From Gentiana macrophylla (Eukaryota > Streptophyta > Magnoliopsida > Gentianales > Gentianaceae), in assembly GCA_026214975.1 (NCBI GenBank), contig JAOBSW010000355.1, forward strand, positions 1 to 64,000: DNA of 64,000 nt. The letters run 5' to 3'. Under the pieces are notes generated by a model that searched no databases, had not been told where the DNA came from, and was given only the letters and a program-made list of their open reading frames with translations. Of this stretch, positions 33,094-46,615 are shown in pieces. The translations under genes were made by a program, and so were the position numbers. Position 1 is the stretch's first letter; each line of letters begins with the position of its first letter.

Positions 33094-34887
33094 TGTTAGT
33101 GTAATGCCCAAAGACAATTTTGTAATTGTTTTATTTAATAAATGAAATGATATTATTATTCATATATATTATTCTCATATTCACGATGTGACAATAGTAT
33201 TTACACTACGTAAAACCCTAAAGTATATCGCTTATGTAATCACTTAACTCGTGTGTGGGATATACACGGAGGATTGAGTTAGTGAAGATGTACTTAAAAT
33301 ACAATTAGCCCGTGAGTGAAGTTAATCGAGAGTATCGGGTCTCTCCTTTAACGTGCTATTATTTGCCTAACACAATAGTGTGATTGTCTTATCCGACATT
33401 CGGTTAAGAGAACCTAGTGGGGCATTTTATATGATGATATATATCATAGGGTATGGACCGATTTGATTAGAGTTCAAAATATAATTCCATAATCGATGAT
33501 CATATTTATGGATACATCTTAATCTCGAGGTGATCATAGTCAAATCGCTTGAATCAAGATGAGGTTTGACTTGACGGTTAATGATTACACTGAGTCTGTG
33601 ATCTGAATTACCCCATCTTGGCATTGTACTGGATTGAGTGAGTAGTTTGTGTTATCACATATACGGAATCCATTCCTTCCATTTATGGAAGTAGATAGAC
33701 AGTTCCCTTATTTGTTAATCCTAAAATCGATCGATCGCATTTATTTCATATTACAATCGATTAGCTACCGTTGAGTTGTATGAATTAATTGATCACTGTG
33801 GGTTAATGGTAAATAAGGATAGGAGGTTCTAAAAAGGGTTAACGGTAACTTCCCGATTTAGAATGAAAAGTCTATGGAGGATTAATCCATATGTAATGAT
33901 TATATCAATGGACGCTTAATTATCATTCTCGTGAGGAGATAAATATAATCTCATAATCGGAAGAGTGCAGTCACGGGATTTTGGTGGCATATTCCTGTGA
34001 TTGATTTATCGAATATGATTATTCTCGCTCGTAAGATAATTATTTATTTGATTCATCGGAGCCACGATTATTAGTCCATGGTCCCCGACGTGCCTCCAAT
34101 ATAGCATAGCTATTCTCGGACGTCGAATCCTAATAATATTAATTTAGTTCTTATTAGAATTTAATTAAAACGATATGTGAATTAATTGTTTAGTGGACTA
34201 TTAAATTAGTTGGGCTAAATAATTAAATATGTGAAAAAACATTTTTCATAAACTTGGCCCAATATATGTGTCATGGGTCAAATCCAACCCTCAGAGGAGG
34301 ATGAAATTTTCGGCCTCCTCATGTCTTAGTGAGCAAGAGATTGTTTTCTTGTGTATTAATAAGACATATGCACAAAATATTTATTGGATAAATATTTATG
34401 GTAAGAAATAAAGATAAAGATTATTTCTAGATTTGTTCTAGAATATTTTGGGATTATCTTTTATTTATTGGATTTATTTATTTGCAAAATAAAATCCTTG
34501 GAGGACAAGGATTACTCTCCTATATAAAGAGAGTTCTCCCAAGCCTAATACACACATAAAATTCGCCTTCATCTCTTAGAGAGAGGAAGAGATAATTTTC
34601 GGCCAAGGGGAGAGAAAGGGAAAATCTTGGAGGTTTTCCGGGTAGCATATCGGAAGGATTCGAGACGAGAATTTCCTTCCACCGGGAGTTGCTTGGATCA
34701 CACGTGCAGAAGATCGTGGTGCTCTTCACACCATCTTTCATTCTTCATATTCCGGTTCTTCTACTTGGATTTTTAGATCCAAGAGGTATGATCTACAACC
34801 CCCGTGTAGATGTAGATCTAGTTATTTTATTACGTGTAATTTATAGATCTAGATCCTTAAATCGCCTGCTATGGATGATATTACTAA
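33094..34887 (+). repeat. 3' LTR of the LARD-like element (~1.8 kb)
   Basis: Starts TGTTAGTGTAATGCCC after the polypurine tract. A TATA box is at 34521-34528 (CTCCTATATAAAGAG). The end (GATCCTTAAATCGC..GATGATATTACTAA) matches the U5 remnants at 6788 and 27278, but the last bases (CA) are missing: the sequence runs directly into the gag-like region at 34888. Confidence 0.85.
34521..34528 (+). promoter_or_regulatory. TATA box in LARD LTR
   Basis: TATATAAA in CTCCTATATAAAGAGAG; a related box occurs at about 63541 in the diverged LTR. Confidence 0.6.
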
Positions 34888-36775
34888 GAAATTTATAGTT
34901 CATTGTGTAAGACTTGTCTTCGTGATTTCTAATTCATTTCCTAAAACCGAGGTTGATAAGGATGTAAATGATTTGGAACAAGATGAGCTCATCGCTATTG
35001 ATATTCTAGAGCTATGGCCATCCTTGTTAACTCTCTTTGTCCATCCGAGTGACGGTCCTGCTTATTCATGTACAATCGCAAAATGAGTATATGATACATT
35101 GAAAAAGAGACATGAACAAGCGCATCTGCCTCATAAAATAAAAGAACTCATGCATTCATATAATTCTTTCAGATGAGTCCTAATGAGTCACCAATGACAT
35201 GTTTTCCAGATTTACCTTGATTGTTGACACTTTAAAATCTTTTGGAAAACACTTTTTCTAAAAATAACTTAATAGTATTTTTGGAAGTCAAGTCTTAAAT
35301 TGACTTCTTCGCCTCTCCATTAAAGAAGAAAAGATCCAAATTGTTTCCGTGTTGATGAACTTATGGAAGTATTATATGTTCATGAGATGACTTTATTGTC
35401 TCATAAACAGTCTTATCCTGAGTCTTGTAATCCTTCAAAAGCTAATGTGAAATGTCTTGTATTTGAGCTTCACAACATCGAATTGAATAGTTCAAGTTAT
35501 GACTGATCCGTAAGCTAGCAAACATGGTGATGATCCTATTTAACAAGATTTTTACAAGTCGCTCAGATGCTCCAAGCGTTAACTATACAAGAAAGAAATA
35601 TCACCTGATCTTCCTCTCGCTAGATAAAAGCCTCAGATCGCTTGATGTTTCAATCTTCATCAAAACCCAAATCGCAAAGAAATCAACCTGGGGCCTCAAA
35701 ATAGTGTCGAATCACAAGATTCCTAAAAAGGATTCTGAATCTGAGGTAAAAGAATACTCCACATTTTGCAATGATTTAACTCGAGAAAATTCTAAGTTAA
35801 AATGTGAGGTTATGCATATTAAAATGGAACTAAGTGATAAAGATGACTTAATTTGTTCCTTAATCAATACATCTAGCAAGCTTGAATATAAATTCTCAAT
35901 CCAAGAAGCTAAGTTATAACAGAAGGTTTTAGAGTTTGAGGCTGATCTTGAAGCCTTAAGATTTTAAAGAGATGTGCTCAAAAAGATTATTCACGAATCT
36001 GATAATAGCTCTAATGAGCTGAACACTACTTCTACATTTCCTAAGGAATCAAAAATTCAAAATGTTCCAAGTTATGAATCTTCTAACAAAGTTGGAAAGG
36101 GCAAAGAATTAGTCCATGAAATTAAGCCTTCTTTTCACTTCAAACCCATATCCGTTTTTCTTTCACAAGCATCTTCATCTGCACCATCACACACTCATTA
36201 CACCCCTGCATCACAATCTAAGGATGATCCGTCCACTTCATGTCATTCACCTAGAGATTATACTCCTAGGAATCACTATGCTTTTCAATATGATAGAAGA
36301 GGATCTAAGAATTTCACTCCTAGACACTACTTTCATCAAACTAAAAATGCTGCACCAAGAAATTATGAAAATAAGAGTCATTCATCATTCTCTAGACAAT
36401 ATGGTCGTAGTAAATATCATCCATCTAGTTATCATTATTCTAGGAATGTGCATTCATATCAAACTCATGCACCTAGGACTCATACACCTTCTTTCCCACA
36501 TTTTCAGCTTGCTTATGCAATCGCAAGCCACTCAATATCACTATTTGCCCCTCGATCACACACCATATTATCATCATCATACACCATATTTTCACCATTT
36601 CCCATACCGCCCTCCTTTTAGATCTTATGAATAAACATACTAGAACCCAAGGTTCTAGTACTTTTATTTATAGATCTTGGTAATATGCATGGACTTAAAG
36701 TTAATAAAATTTGGGTTCCTAAATCCATGTTGACTAATGTTCAAGGACCCAAATAATAAAGGTTACCAAGTCTCA
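34888..36775 (+). pseudogene. gag region of a SIRE-like / TR-GAG copia element
   Basis: Fragments in several frames follow the order of large copia Gag proteins: YDTLKKRHE and MHSYNSF segments (35090-35180), VDELMEVLYVHEMTLLSHKQ (35352-35410, the typical end of the UBN2-type gag domain), a charged coiled-coil stretch (35740-35919), then a long Ser/His/Tyr/Pro-rich region (35974-36621). Near 36700 comes NKIWVPKSMLTNVQGPK-like sequence, as in SIRE-type elements. No protease, integrase or reverse transcriptase follows before the polypurine tract, so this is a gag-only or deleted element. Confidence 0.75.
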
Positions 36776-37203
36776 GACATTTTTGTTTCGCAGACTTTAA
36801 TGTGCAATATTTTGGTATCAAAATAGTCCTTAGCATCTACTCCTATACTAGACCATACCTCTTTGGTATCATTCTTGATATCAAATTCCTCCTATAAATC
36901 CTTCTTTACTCATTATTCCTTGCCTTACCTCTTAATCTTTTTCCCTTTAACCTCTAAGGCCTAATTGTCAAGTATTTTATGAAAATCGTGTATCTTATAC
37001 AAGTATAATATTTCTTTTCACTGCTATTTTTTAAGCCCTTGATTAATTTAAAAGTAAGTGGGGAGATATGTATTAAAACTTTTTTGTAAAGTTATAAATG
37101 TTTTATTAACGAGGAGCTTATTTTTATTGAAGCTCGCTTTAGGGGAGCTACCCCAAAACAAAGTTTCGTAAATATATTTTGAAAATAATCAAACTGGGAG
37201 AAT
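36776..37203 (+). other. Non-coding tail and polypurine tract
   Basis: No ORF. It ends with AAACTGGGAGAAT, the polypurine tract, directly before TGTTAG of the LTR. Confidence 0.7.
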
Positions 37204-37595
37204 TGTTAGTATTTTGTGTTGATGTATTTCAAAATATATTTATTTTCGGATATATCTCATAATTACTTCACGATAACTATGTCCCTAAATGTCATTATCT
37301 TAAGTGACATTATGTTTGACAATTATCAAGTCACATGAAATCTTAGTATTTATATTCTACATATGACATATGTATGTCTAGTATGTTATGGTAGTATAAG
37401 ACTTTTATCTAAAATATGTGTATGTCACAATTACAGCTCAAATTTGATAAGTGTGTTAAATGATTTTAATCATGACATCACTTTACTAATACTGCATTGG
37501 GACTTATGACATTACCTTTTTATTACTACGATTTATTAAAGTAGCATATATATATTCTCTATACATAATATGTACTATATTATTATTATCTTTTA

Positions 37596-37681
<86 letters not shown>

Positions 37682-40412
37682 ATGACGGCCTCGCTTCTTT
37701 TAAATTTCCAAATGGCCCAAGACTCCCAAAGCCTTTATCCATAAAATATTTTTACCCAAACCTTTATATTATTATTCTACATAATTTACATCTCATCTCT
37801 AACTCTACTGGCCGCCATAGCTAGAAGCTTCTAGGAAATTTCCTACTCCCTAAAAAGTCTACTCCTCTTCCTCATGAACCTCTCCCCACCTGGGCCCATT
37901 AACTCTCCTCAGAATCCTCAGATACCCTAAATTTTCCTTTCATAAATCACACCTTTTACCTCCATCTAAATAACAATCCTTTCTCCTTTCAATACCCTTC
38001 AATGTCTACCGCTTTCATCTCTTGCCTTATCCGTATCGTGGATGCGTAAACTTTTGAGTTTCACACTTTCTTCTTCATCTCAAATAGCCTTAGCGCTCGA
38101 ATCTCCGGTTTCTCTCGAAAAGATTTTTCCGATGTCGAAATGTCTTTGTAATGCCCGATCCATGCTATGGACGCCCTGAAGGTAGAGAAGTTTTTCTCCA
38201 TTTAAATCTTTATATGCCGAGGCCGATTAATTCTTTCTCGAGGCCTATGTTGTTCTATCAACATCAACCAACCTAAATCGGGTAATATCCTTCTGATTTC
38301 GTTTTTGACAGTAATAGATGTTGATCTGATTTAATATTCTCACTGAATACATTTTTCTTCTGATAATCAGTGTTAAATCATCCTTGTTTATATGCATGTC
38401 TATTAAATAAAAAATCTGCTAAATCTGATAATATGTAAATTTAGATTTATTAGTTTTTCATGTGTTTTAGATCTGATAAATGACATAATCTTTTAATCTT
38501 TGACTACACTCTCCGTAAAATGTTTAAATCCGAAATTAATGTGTCAAGATAAGTTAATCTTGTTTGATATCTATTAAAATCCGAACAGCATACTTAGAAT
38601 TGCTATTATAGTAATCAATCTATAGATGGATGTTTTATCTCAAATATATATATTATATTTGCTTTGAATGTCTAAGACTATGATTTGTTTCACCAAGTTG
38701 CCTTAACTTGTAAATCTGCAAAATGCTTTTAATATATATGTATGCAAATGTGTATCTAATAGTAGGTTATATAGTTGTCCTATATGTGGTCTGTGTACAA
38801 TCAAATCTTTTGGAATTAATATTTACATCAGTGCGTGTATGTGTATTCTGCTTATTTGTGTTGAAATATTAGTGATACATTTTTACACCAAGCGCTATAA
38901 TTGTTGTGATACGTAAATGGTTCGCTAAAAAGGTATTTTACATTTTCTGAGCCTAGATAATTTATTTTATATAAATTATGATATGTATAACACGTGAGTA
39001 TACATATATTTTCAGATCTGTGTAACTCTTATCTTGACAAATGTGTCTGCATTGGTATTTGTGAATCTTTGAATATAACCCTTGGTCTCTCTCATACAGT
39101 TGTACTGTTTTTGTCTCTTTCCATAGATTTAATGTGTTTGTTTAAGTTTACGGAACTCTATTGATTGCTACAACTCAAGTAAATAACCATTGACACAAAA
39201 TTTGCTTCAGAAAGTCGACAAGAAAGCCAAAGTCACACCTTCATCATTGCACTATTGCCGCTGGGTTTGCATTGCAAAGCTTGATTGAAAATCCAACTCA
39301 AATACATTAGACACCTTGTCTAGTAGTATATATATTACTCCAACCTCATCAATAAGAGTAGAACAACCTCTCACCAACTTATTCACTAAATCTCAATCTC
39401 ATTTTCTTGTAAAACTTGTATTTTGTAAACTACTTTGTTTCTTGAGTGTAAGTAGAGTGGCAAGTGTATAAAGTGTTAGTCTCTACCTTTGTTTGTGAGT
39501 GTTTGTTGTAGCATAGAGGTAAATTTCAAACTTGTTATTGAGGAGCAATAACAAGGAGAAACTTGACCTAGCTGTGGTTCAAAAGTTCGATCGCACTTAT
39601 CGAGATACGGATTCATGGAGCTGATCCGGTCACTTAATTCAAGGAGCTGACTCGAGTTCAAGAATCATGGTCCCGATTCTTTGTAAGTACTCATTTGGTG
39701 AGCATTTGTAGAAATCATGAGTGTTGTTACTAAGGATTTAGGACATCTTTGTGTAAGAATGAGTGTGACTTCATTCAAGACTAACACTAATTCGGTTATC
39801 CGGTTAGTATCACTTTAACAAAGATAAGTGTTGTATTTTTATCTTTCTTTTGTTGTATTTGTTATAAGACTCAAGTTTACATCCAAAGCTGAAACCTTTG
39901 TGTGTGGTTGTGATCTCTAGTAAATCACACATATGTGCTTTAGGTACTTTATATCCTTGAGACACCTTAGAATGACATGTTTTAGGACTAACAAAGATCA
40001 AATCTGAATATGCAATTCTGTGATATTGTTCGAACACCTTAGAAGCTGCATGTTTTAGGATAATACTTAAAACAGAAAACTGCAAGTTTGCTAGTATGTT
40101 TTTGGTTAAATGTTCAAATCTACATAGTGTTCAACATGCTCTGAACCTATCTAGAAACTCTTCAGCTGAAGTTAAATTTTGTTCTTATAGTTAATCGAAA
40201 CTAGATATTTCGCCTAGGTTCGTTAACTGAACTAAGTTAAGTATACTCTAATTATGTGACTAACCACTCTATTTTGTATTAATCTGCAAAAGTTTTATCA
40301 AGTGGTTAAAGAATTTTTTAAACAGTTATAATACTTTATTCACCCCCCTCTAGAGTAATTATTGTGTGTTCTCTATCCAATATAACCTTGGTGACTTTTT
40401 TACAATCCAACA
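37204..40412 (+). repeat. Long 3' LTR (about 3.2 kb)
   Basis: Starts TGTTAGTATTTTGTGTTGA after the polypurine tract and ends ..ACAATCCAACA. The end contains ATTCACCCCCCTCTAGAG, typical of large copia U5 regions. A paralogous site lacking the LTR at about 46612 supports the right boundary. It includes a TA microsatellite and no coding region. The inverted fragment at 20946-21704 is the same LTR. Confidence 0.8.
37602..37676. repeat. (TA)n microsatellite
   Basis: Pure TA run at the same LTR position as 21200-21297. Confidence 0.95.
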
Positions 40413-40975
40413 AATATATATTAATTTGGAAGATAACATCGACAACATTGTAAAACAAACTTTATGTAATGTTCGGATCAAGTGTATATCCTTTACTATA
40501 ACCAATTGGTGTTAGTAAAGGTGCTATAATATTTCCTTATACATTTAAGTATGTGGGCAATCTTTGCCAACACCCGCCCCTCATGTATGAGCAATCTCTC
40601 CCAACACTTGCACAATATAATTTGGGTTCAACATGCCCTTCAAGTATGAGAAATCTCTCCCAACACTTGCACAATATAAATTGTGAAAATAATGTTCACA
40701 CTAGTGGTATGATCACATGACCTTTGGCCCCGATACCATGTTATGATCAAGCGCCACTGCTCTATTATAAGCAATTGGTGTTAGTAAAGGTGCTACTATA
40801 TTTCCTTATACATTTAAGAATGTGGGAAATCTCTCCCAACATGTAATTCATGAGATAAAGTGAAATCAACTGCTCTAGAGACATAGAGGACATCTCTCCC
40901 GTGAGGGGCTTTTAGGCTTCCGATGACCTCTATTTTTTTGAATTTTATAATGGAATTTTATGGTGATTTTCTTGT
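40413..40975. repeat. Non-coding sequence with local repeats
   Basis: Contains AATCTCTCCCAACACTTGCA twice about 70 bp apart (40590, 40650) and a longer repeat (ATTGGTGTTAGTAAAGGTGC at ~40503 and ~40778). No gene seen. The first ~60 bp match 46613-46675. Confidence 0.6.
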
Positions 40976-41420
40976 TGTAAACAGATTGCAAGAAGAACCT
41001 AGAAACATAGAAGATATTAAATCATAAATTAAACAATCAAGAACAAGAAACTGAGAAACATGGAATTTAACGTGGTATCCACCTATGTGTCGACTGATCC
41101 TCGGATAGAAACGAGGAATTTTTATTAATCACTGAAAGTTACACAGATTATTACATTAATGTTGGTATTTATAGCCTTGGGAATCAAACCCTAGCCGGCA
41201 AAACAACCAAGTATTTTACTAAAATACCCTTAGATGCAGTCTTCCAGATTCAGATGATTACCAAATTAACCAGATTCAAACCCAGAGCTAACATGTAATT
41301 ATCCTTATCCAATCGCAGTAAAGTACATACGATGAGTCAATGTCGATAACATAAAGGCTGATAATTAAGATTTAATAAACCAAACCACTAAAGTTGGATT
41401 AATTCAAAAAGGTGTTCTTT
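40976..41420 (-). repeat. Copia LTR fragment (inverted)
   Basis: On the minus strand it reads a TATA box (GGCTATAAATACCAAC), then ..CCGAGGATCAGTCGACACAT..ATACCACGTTAAATTCC.., the same signature as the ends of the copia LTRs at 46330 and 57200. It is diverged and shorter. Confidence 0.5.
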
Positions 41421-41526
41421 AACCAACATAGCAACGCTAAAGGAAAATAACTCAAACCCTAAACAAATAAAAGGTTCAAGGGTTTATAACATATTAAATC
41501 GATGTGTCATACACATGATCTGGTTA

Positions 41527-41745
41527 ATTCTACTCAATCTACCACTTAATTAGGTTCAAAGATTCAAGTATAACATCTTAATTCCAATCTATTAATGGTT
41601 ACAAACCCTAAAAGTCGGTCTAATCTGTGAACGGGCAGAAGAATGTCTATGTTGCCTTAATGGCCTACAGTGAAAAGGCTAGGTCTAATTAATGAACATG
41701 CATTAAGCTACTCTATGGGCTTCCTAAACAAAATTGGAAAACCTC
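41527..41745. repeat. ~215-bp direct repeat, left copy
   Basis: Matches 46404-46615 (shared TTCCAATCTATTAATGGTTA and CATGCATTAAGCTACTCTAT). It brackets the copia element together with the right copy. Confidence 0.75.
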
Positions 41746-42009
41746 AATAAAGAAACAACCATGGACGGGCTAGTTTATTCATGTGATTTAAAGTCTTACA
41801 TCCTAAGTATTCATTCCACTCACAGTTCCTTCAGAAAAATTTACGATGGCGTAACGATAATTTGTGTTATAAGAATGAAAATTATAACAAGAAATCTTTA
41901 CATGATTTGGATAGCATATATATTTAGCCCGACATCGAAATGGAAAAGTAGAACATCATGGATTCGAAATATAAAACAAGCATAGACACAAGTAATACCT
42001 CATATATTG

Positions 42010-42235
42010 AACTTGTGCCATTAGATGTAAAAAATATTTTATACATGGAGATGTAGATATGAGATATACATGCATGACTCAGCTGGAGGGGTTAAATCCA
42101 AGTTCGTAGAAAAGAAAAGTATGTTTGAAAGTTGAGAAATTCCTTGTATTGACTCAACCAGCTCCAAGGCATTGGTATAAGAGGTTTGATGGTTACATGA
42201 TCAAGCTGGGCAATAACGGAAGTCCATATGACTGT
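42010..42235 (+). pseudogene. Copia reverse transcriptase fragment, out of order
   Basis: Resembles 60185-60395: LDVK..L.GD near the start and HWYKRFDGYMIKLGNNGSPYD at the end. These belong to the Ty1/copia RT domain, yet it lies before the gag region of the same family, joined at the SPYD codons. Confidence 0.7.
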
Positions 42236-45200
42236 TGTCAGATGATATTATCATAGAATTTGCTGAAGAGGACACAACAGAGAAGATTTGGTCCAAGCTT
42301 GAGAGTTTGTAAATGAAAATGTCTTTAACCAACAAACTTTTTTTGAAACAACGGCCGTTCAGTTTAAGGATACATGAGGGCACTCAGCTGAGGGATCATC
42401 TAGATCAGCTGAACACAATATTGCTGGATCTAAGGAATATCGATTTGAAGACTGAAGATGAGGATGCATCACTGATCCTATTAGTGTCATTACTTGCATC
42501 ATATGAGAACTTTGGGCAGTCCTTTATTGTTGGAATGGACTCAGTGTCATTGAAGAATGTGAGAACATATCTCCAAGCTTGAGAGCTACGCCATAAGGTA
42601 TCTGGTTCTGGGGCAGATAGTCAATCTGCTAGATTGGTGGCCAGTGGACTCTACAGAGGGTCAGGTAACCTTGGAATGATGAAAACCAAGAAGGGTTCCA
42701 AGGGCCCTATGGAAAAGGATGTCAGTAAATATCGCAAAGAAAGGTGACATTGGAAAAATTAATGTATAGAGAGAAAGAAGCATCAAGGCACTTAGCAGGG
42801 CATTTGCTTTGGCAGAACAAGACACCAATTGTGAAGAAGATCTTCCTTTAGCAGCTTCACTGCATATCATAACACATGGATGTATGGATCCCCGGACACT
42901 AGGCATCTTATCGTGTATCCAAATAGGGAATTATTTTCAACTTATCGCAGTGGATGTAGATCATATTGCTATGGCTAACATTAATGTCTACAAAAATAGT
43001 TGGGACTGGATGGCTTTTGTTGAGGACACATGATGTTAAATTCTACACACTATACAAGGTTAGACATGTTCCACTCGATTACCAAGAATTTGATATGACT
43101 TATCTTTTTAGAAATCAATGGGTTCAAGTTCAGGGTGAAGGGGAGGGCGTAATGTCTATAAGCGCTCAACCGTGATTCAAGGGTATAAGGCGTGGGACAT
43201 TGTATATCTTACAAGGGTCAATCAGACGTATTTTGCCGCCGCTGCATCACCATAAGTTCACACCAATACAATCGACTCAAGCTATGGCACATGAGATTGG
43301 GTCATTTGTGTGAAAATGAGATGCAAATTTTGTCTAAGTCTTCTACGTGGGGACATAAGGTTAGGAACATGAATTTTGTGCGATTCGGGAAGCTACATAA
43401 GCAAGTTCCCAAAAGCATTCCACGTCACAAAAGGACACTTGATTATGTCCATTATGATTGTTGGGGACCTTCTAGTCTATAATACATGAATATTGAATGA
43501 TGGTTTGGGTAGTTATGATGAAGCACAAGCATGATGCATTCAAGGAATTCAAGCAAATGAAGGCATTCGCTGAAAATGAGACTCGAGAAAAAGATTAAGA
43601 GACTTAGAACAAATAATGGACTCAAATTTTGTTGGTCCGAGTTTGATGAATCATGCATGAATGAAGGCATTTTAGGCACCATACTATCGTAAACTCTCCA
43701 CACCGAATGGTTCAAAGATAAATGATGAATCAAACTCTTTTGAGAGGGCAAGTCAGATGCTCTCTAATTCTAGTATGGCAAGAAGATTCTCGCAGAGGTT
43801 GTCAAAGACAACATTCTACTTAATGAATAGTGGTGACTCACACTAGATCAAACTCAAAACACCACACGAGGTTCGGTCAGAAAACCTCAAGGCTACTCAA
43901 AGCTAAGGGTATTTTGAAGCACAATCTACTATCATGTCGTTGAAGGTAAACTGAACCTGTGGCAAAGAAAGGAGTTTTTGTAGGTATATAGACTTGTAAT
44001 CACTAAAACTAAGGTTATACTCAGCAGAGTGTAGTCTTTGATGAAAATCTATGTTAAACTCATCTCGTGAAAGCCACACCAAGTCGAAATTGATCCGAAC
44101 TCGAGAAGGTTGAGAAACAAGTGGATCTTCAAGCAGAGTCTTATGATTTGAAAACTCAAACATAAGAGAATCAAGACTCAAGATCCAGAGTCGATCTAAA
44201 AACCAAATCACGAAAGCAGAGTCAATGCACTCTCAAATAGTCGAAATTGGTTAGCCGAGTATAGCTCTCAAAGAGATCTAGAAGGACCAATATTAGACTC
44301 CCTGAAGGTATGGATTTGAGGAGGGTATGGTTGGATATGCACTTAAGGTAGTCAAGAAGTGGTTGGTTTTGAACCAAACACCTACATGGAAGTCGTGACA
44401 TGTCTCCGAGGCTTCTCAATGGCATGCTACCTCGTGTGAAGAAATGGAGTAACTTTAGAAGAATGAGACTAGGATATAGTCTAACAACCACATGATAGAA
44501 GTGGTTGATAAATTGCAAATGGATATTCAAGAAAAGGTAGAATATCATATGCCGAGGCATCGATATAAGGCACGTTTTGTTGTAAGAGGGTTCAGTGTAA
44601 AGATGGGGTAGCCTATGAAAAGATATTCTCACCATTAGTCAGACATTCCATCAGGGTGCTATTAGCAGTAGTGGCACATTAGAATCTTGAACTTGAACAA
44701 TTGGATGTGAAGACAATTTTTCTATACGGGGATTTAGATAAGGAAATATATGACTCAGCCAGAGGGTTTGCAAGTTCCTTGCAAGGAAGGGTTTATTTGC
44801 TAGTTGAAGAAGTCCCTGTATGGACTTAAGCAAGCCCCAATAAAGTGGTAAAAGAGGTTTGACAGTTAGACGATCAGCTGGGCTATAACAGGAGTCCATA
44901 TGAAAGTTGTGTATATCACAAAAAAACCAAGGATGGTTCGGCCATTTATCCTGGTCTCAGATGTGGATGGTATGTTGATAGTCGTTGTAAACAAGTCCGG
45001 TTCTCATGATCTCAAGAATCTACTCAAGGCTGAATTTGAGATAAAGGATTTAAAAAGATAGGGATGGAGATCTATAAAGAGATAGGAAGCATGGGAAGTT
45101 GTTCTTGTCTCTGTAATGGGTATGATTAATGAAAAGATATTATCCATGTTTGGCATGTCGCCAGCCAAACCTATAGATACTCCTATGTCACCATATCTAC

Positions 45201-45983
45201 ATCTACCTCGCCGTGTTTGCTCCATAATCGCCTAAGGATGAAGAATATATGTCAATGGTTCTATATGCTAGTGTAAGGGGTGCTAATGTATGCCTTGGTC
45301 TCAGATTAGGCCTGATTTCATTTAGATAAATAAGTTGTTGTATATAGGTTTATGGCTTAACCTATGAATGAACACTATAAAGCAAATGAAATGGGTGTTT
45401 AGGTATCTTAGGGGTATATCTAATATTGACACATATATGGAGGTGGTACTCCATTTTTGTGATAGGGTATTGTTGATTATGTCGTTGATATGGACAATAG
45501 GGTTCTATGGTAAGTTGAAAGGCAACTTTACAGGTACAATGACATTATCTACTACGGAAAGAGAGTATATGACACTCGATAGAAGAAGCAAATGAGGCAA
45601 TATGGTTAAAAGGACTAGTCAATGATCCGAGTCTCAGATCAAGATCAAGCCGTGGTGTATTATGACACAAGATGAGTGCAATACGCTTGGCTAAGGAGCA
45701 GCTCATCAAGAGAGAACCAAGAACATTGATGTTAGGTACCATATTTTGAGGGTGGATAAAATTAGCACTTATAATAATCCTCGTTGATATCTTAACTAAA
45801 CCACCCAAAGGGAAATTTTCATTGTATCTGGGCTTGTTGAAAATCCAACCGTTAACCAGATATGGGAATACTCAAACAAGGTGAGGTTCTGTTGAGGTAT
45901 TCAAATCTAAAGACAAAGAGGAAATCTGGAACATGGTTGTGCATCTGGTCTGTTTGCTTGATGTTGAAGTCAAAGTGGAGATT
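42236..45983 (+). pseudogene. Copia gag-pol polyprotein, decayed (first copia element)
   Basis: In order: gag (UBN2-like, 42236-42582, with LSDDII and RDHLDQLNTILLDLRNIDLK); weak protease region (42860-43030); GAG-pre-integrase (43280-43330, LKLWHMRLGH) and the first integrase aspartate context (43440-43470, DYVHYDCWGP); integrase core traces (43500-44000); reverse transcriptase (44560-44900, EQLDVKT and LGYNRSPYESC); RNase H (45368-45595, TLSTTEREYM) and the terminal ILTKPP (45790). Frames change often, so nothing full-length is made. It matches the second copia element (57333-61355) but is more degraded. Confidence 0.85.
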
Positions 45984-46403
45984 TGTGCTGGTGACTTAAA
46001 CTATGTTGCTGAGTATGACACTCAGCTGAGTCTAATATGGAAACTATATCAGTCAAGATAGCCTTGGGTCGTCTCACCGAATTTGGGGTTATGTTGAGAA
46101 GTTAGTAAGGTTGATCAAGTCCGTCGAGTTTTGTTTGTCGAGTTGGCTCTTAGCATTGTTTGGGGAACAAGTCTCTGGGCATTTCAGCCATTTACTGGGT
46201 TGGCTGTTAAGACGGTTAGGTTTGGATTCCCTAAGTCTATAAATATCATATGTAATGCATGTAAATTGTAACTTTCTCGTGATAATATAACAATCCTTGT
46301 TTGTCCACTTGAGTGGTCGGCATATTGCCGTAAACCACGTTAAATTTGTGTTCTTCTTGTTTCTATTTTGTTTACTTGTTAATTGTTTATCTTTACTCAT
46401 ACT
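45984..46403 (+). repeat. 3' LTR of the first copia element
   Basis: Starts TGTGCTGGTGAC after a CAAAGTGGAGATT polypurine tract. TATA box (TCTATAAATATC) at about 46238. The end resembles 57180-57330. Confidence 0.7.
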
Positions 46404-46615
46404 CGCCTACACCTTAATTAGGTTTGAAAATTCAAGTTTAACATCCTATTTCCAATCTATTAATGGTTACGAACCCCAAAATTTGTTTTAATCTATGAAC
46501 AACCAGAAGAACGTCTATGTTGCCTTAATGGCCTACCGTGAACGAGCTAGGCCAAGTAATCAACATGCATTAAGCTACTCTATAGGCTACCTACACGAAA
46601 CTCAAAAACCTCACA
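46404..46615. repeat. ~215-bp direct repeat, right copy
   Basis: Counterpart of 41527-41745; followed directly by the sequence that follows the LTR end at 40413. Confidence 0.75.

Noticed and set aside
36116..36634. 172-codon plus ORF overlapping the gag low-complexity region
   Set aside because: An alternate frame of the Ser/His-rich gag segment (35974-36621), which fits the element better.
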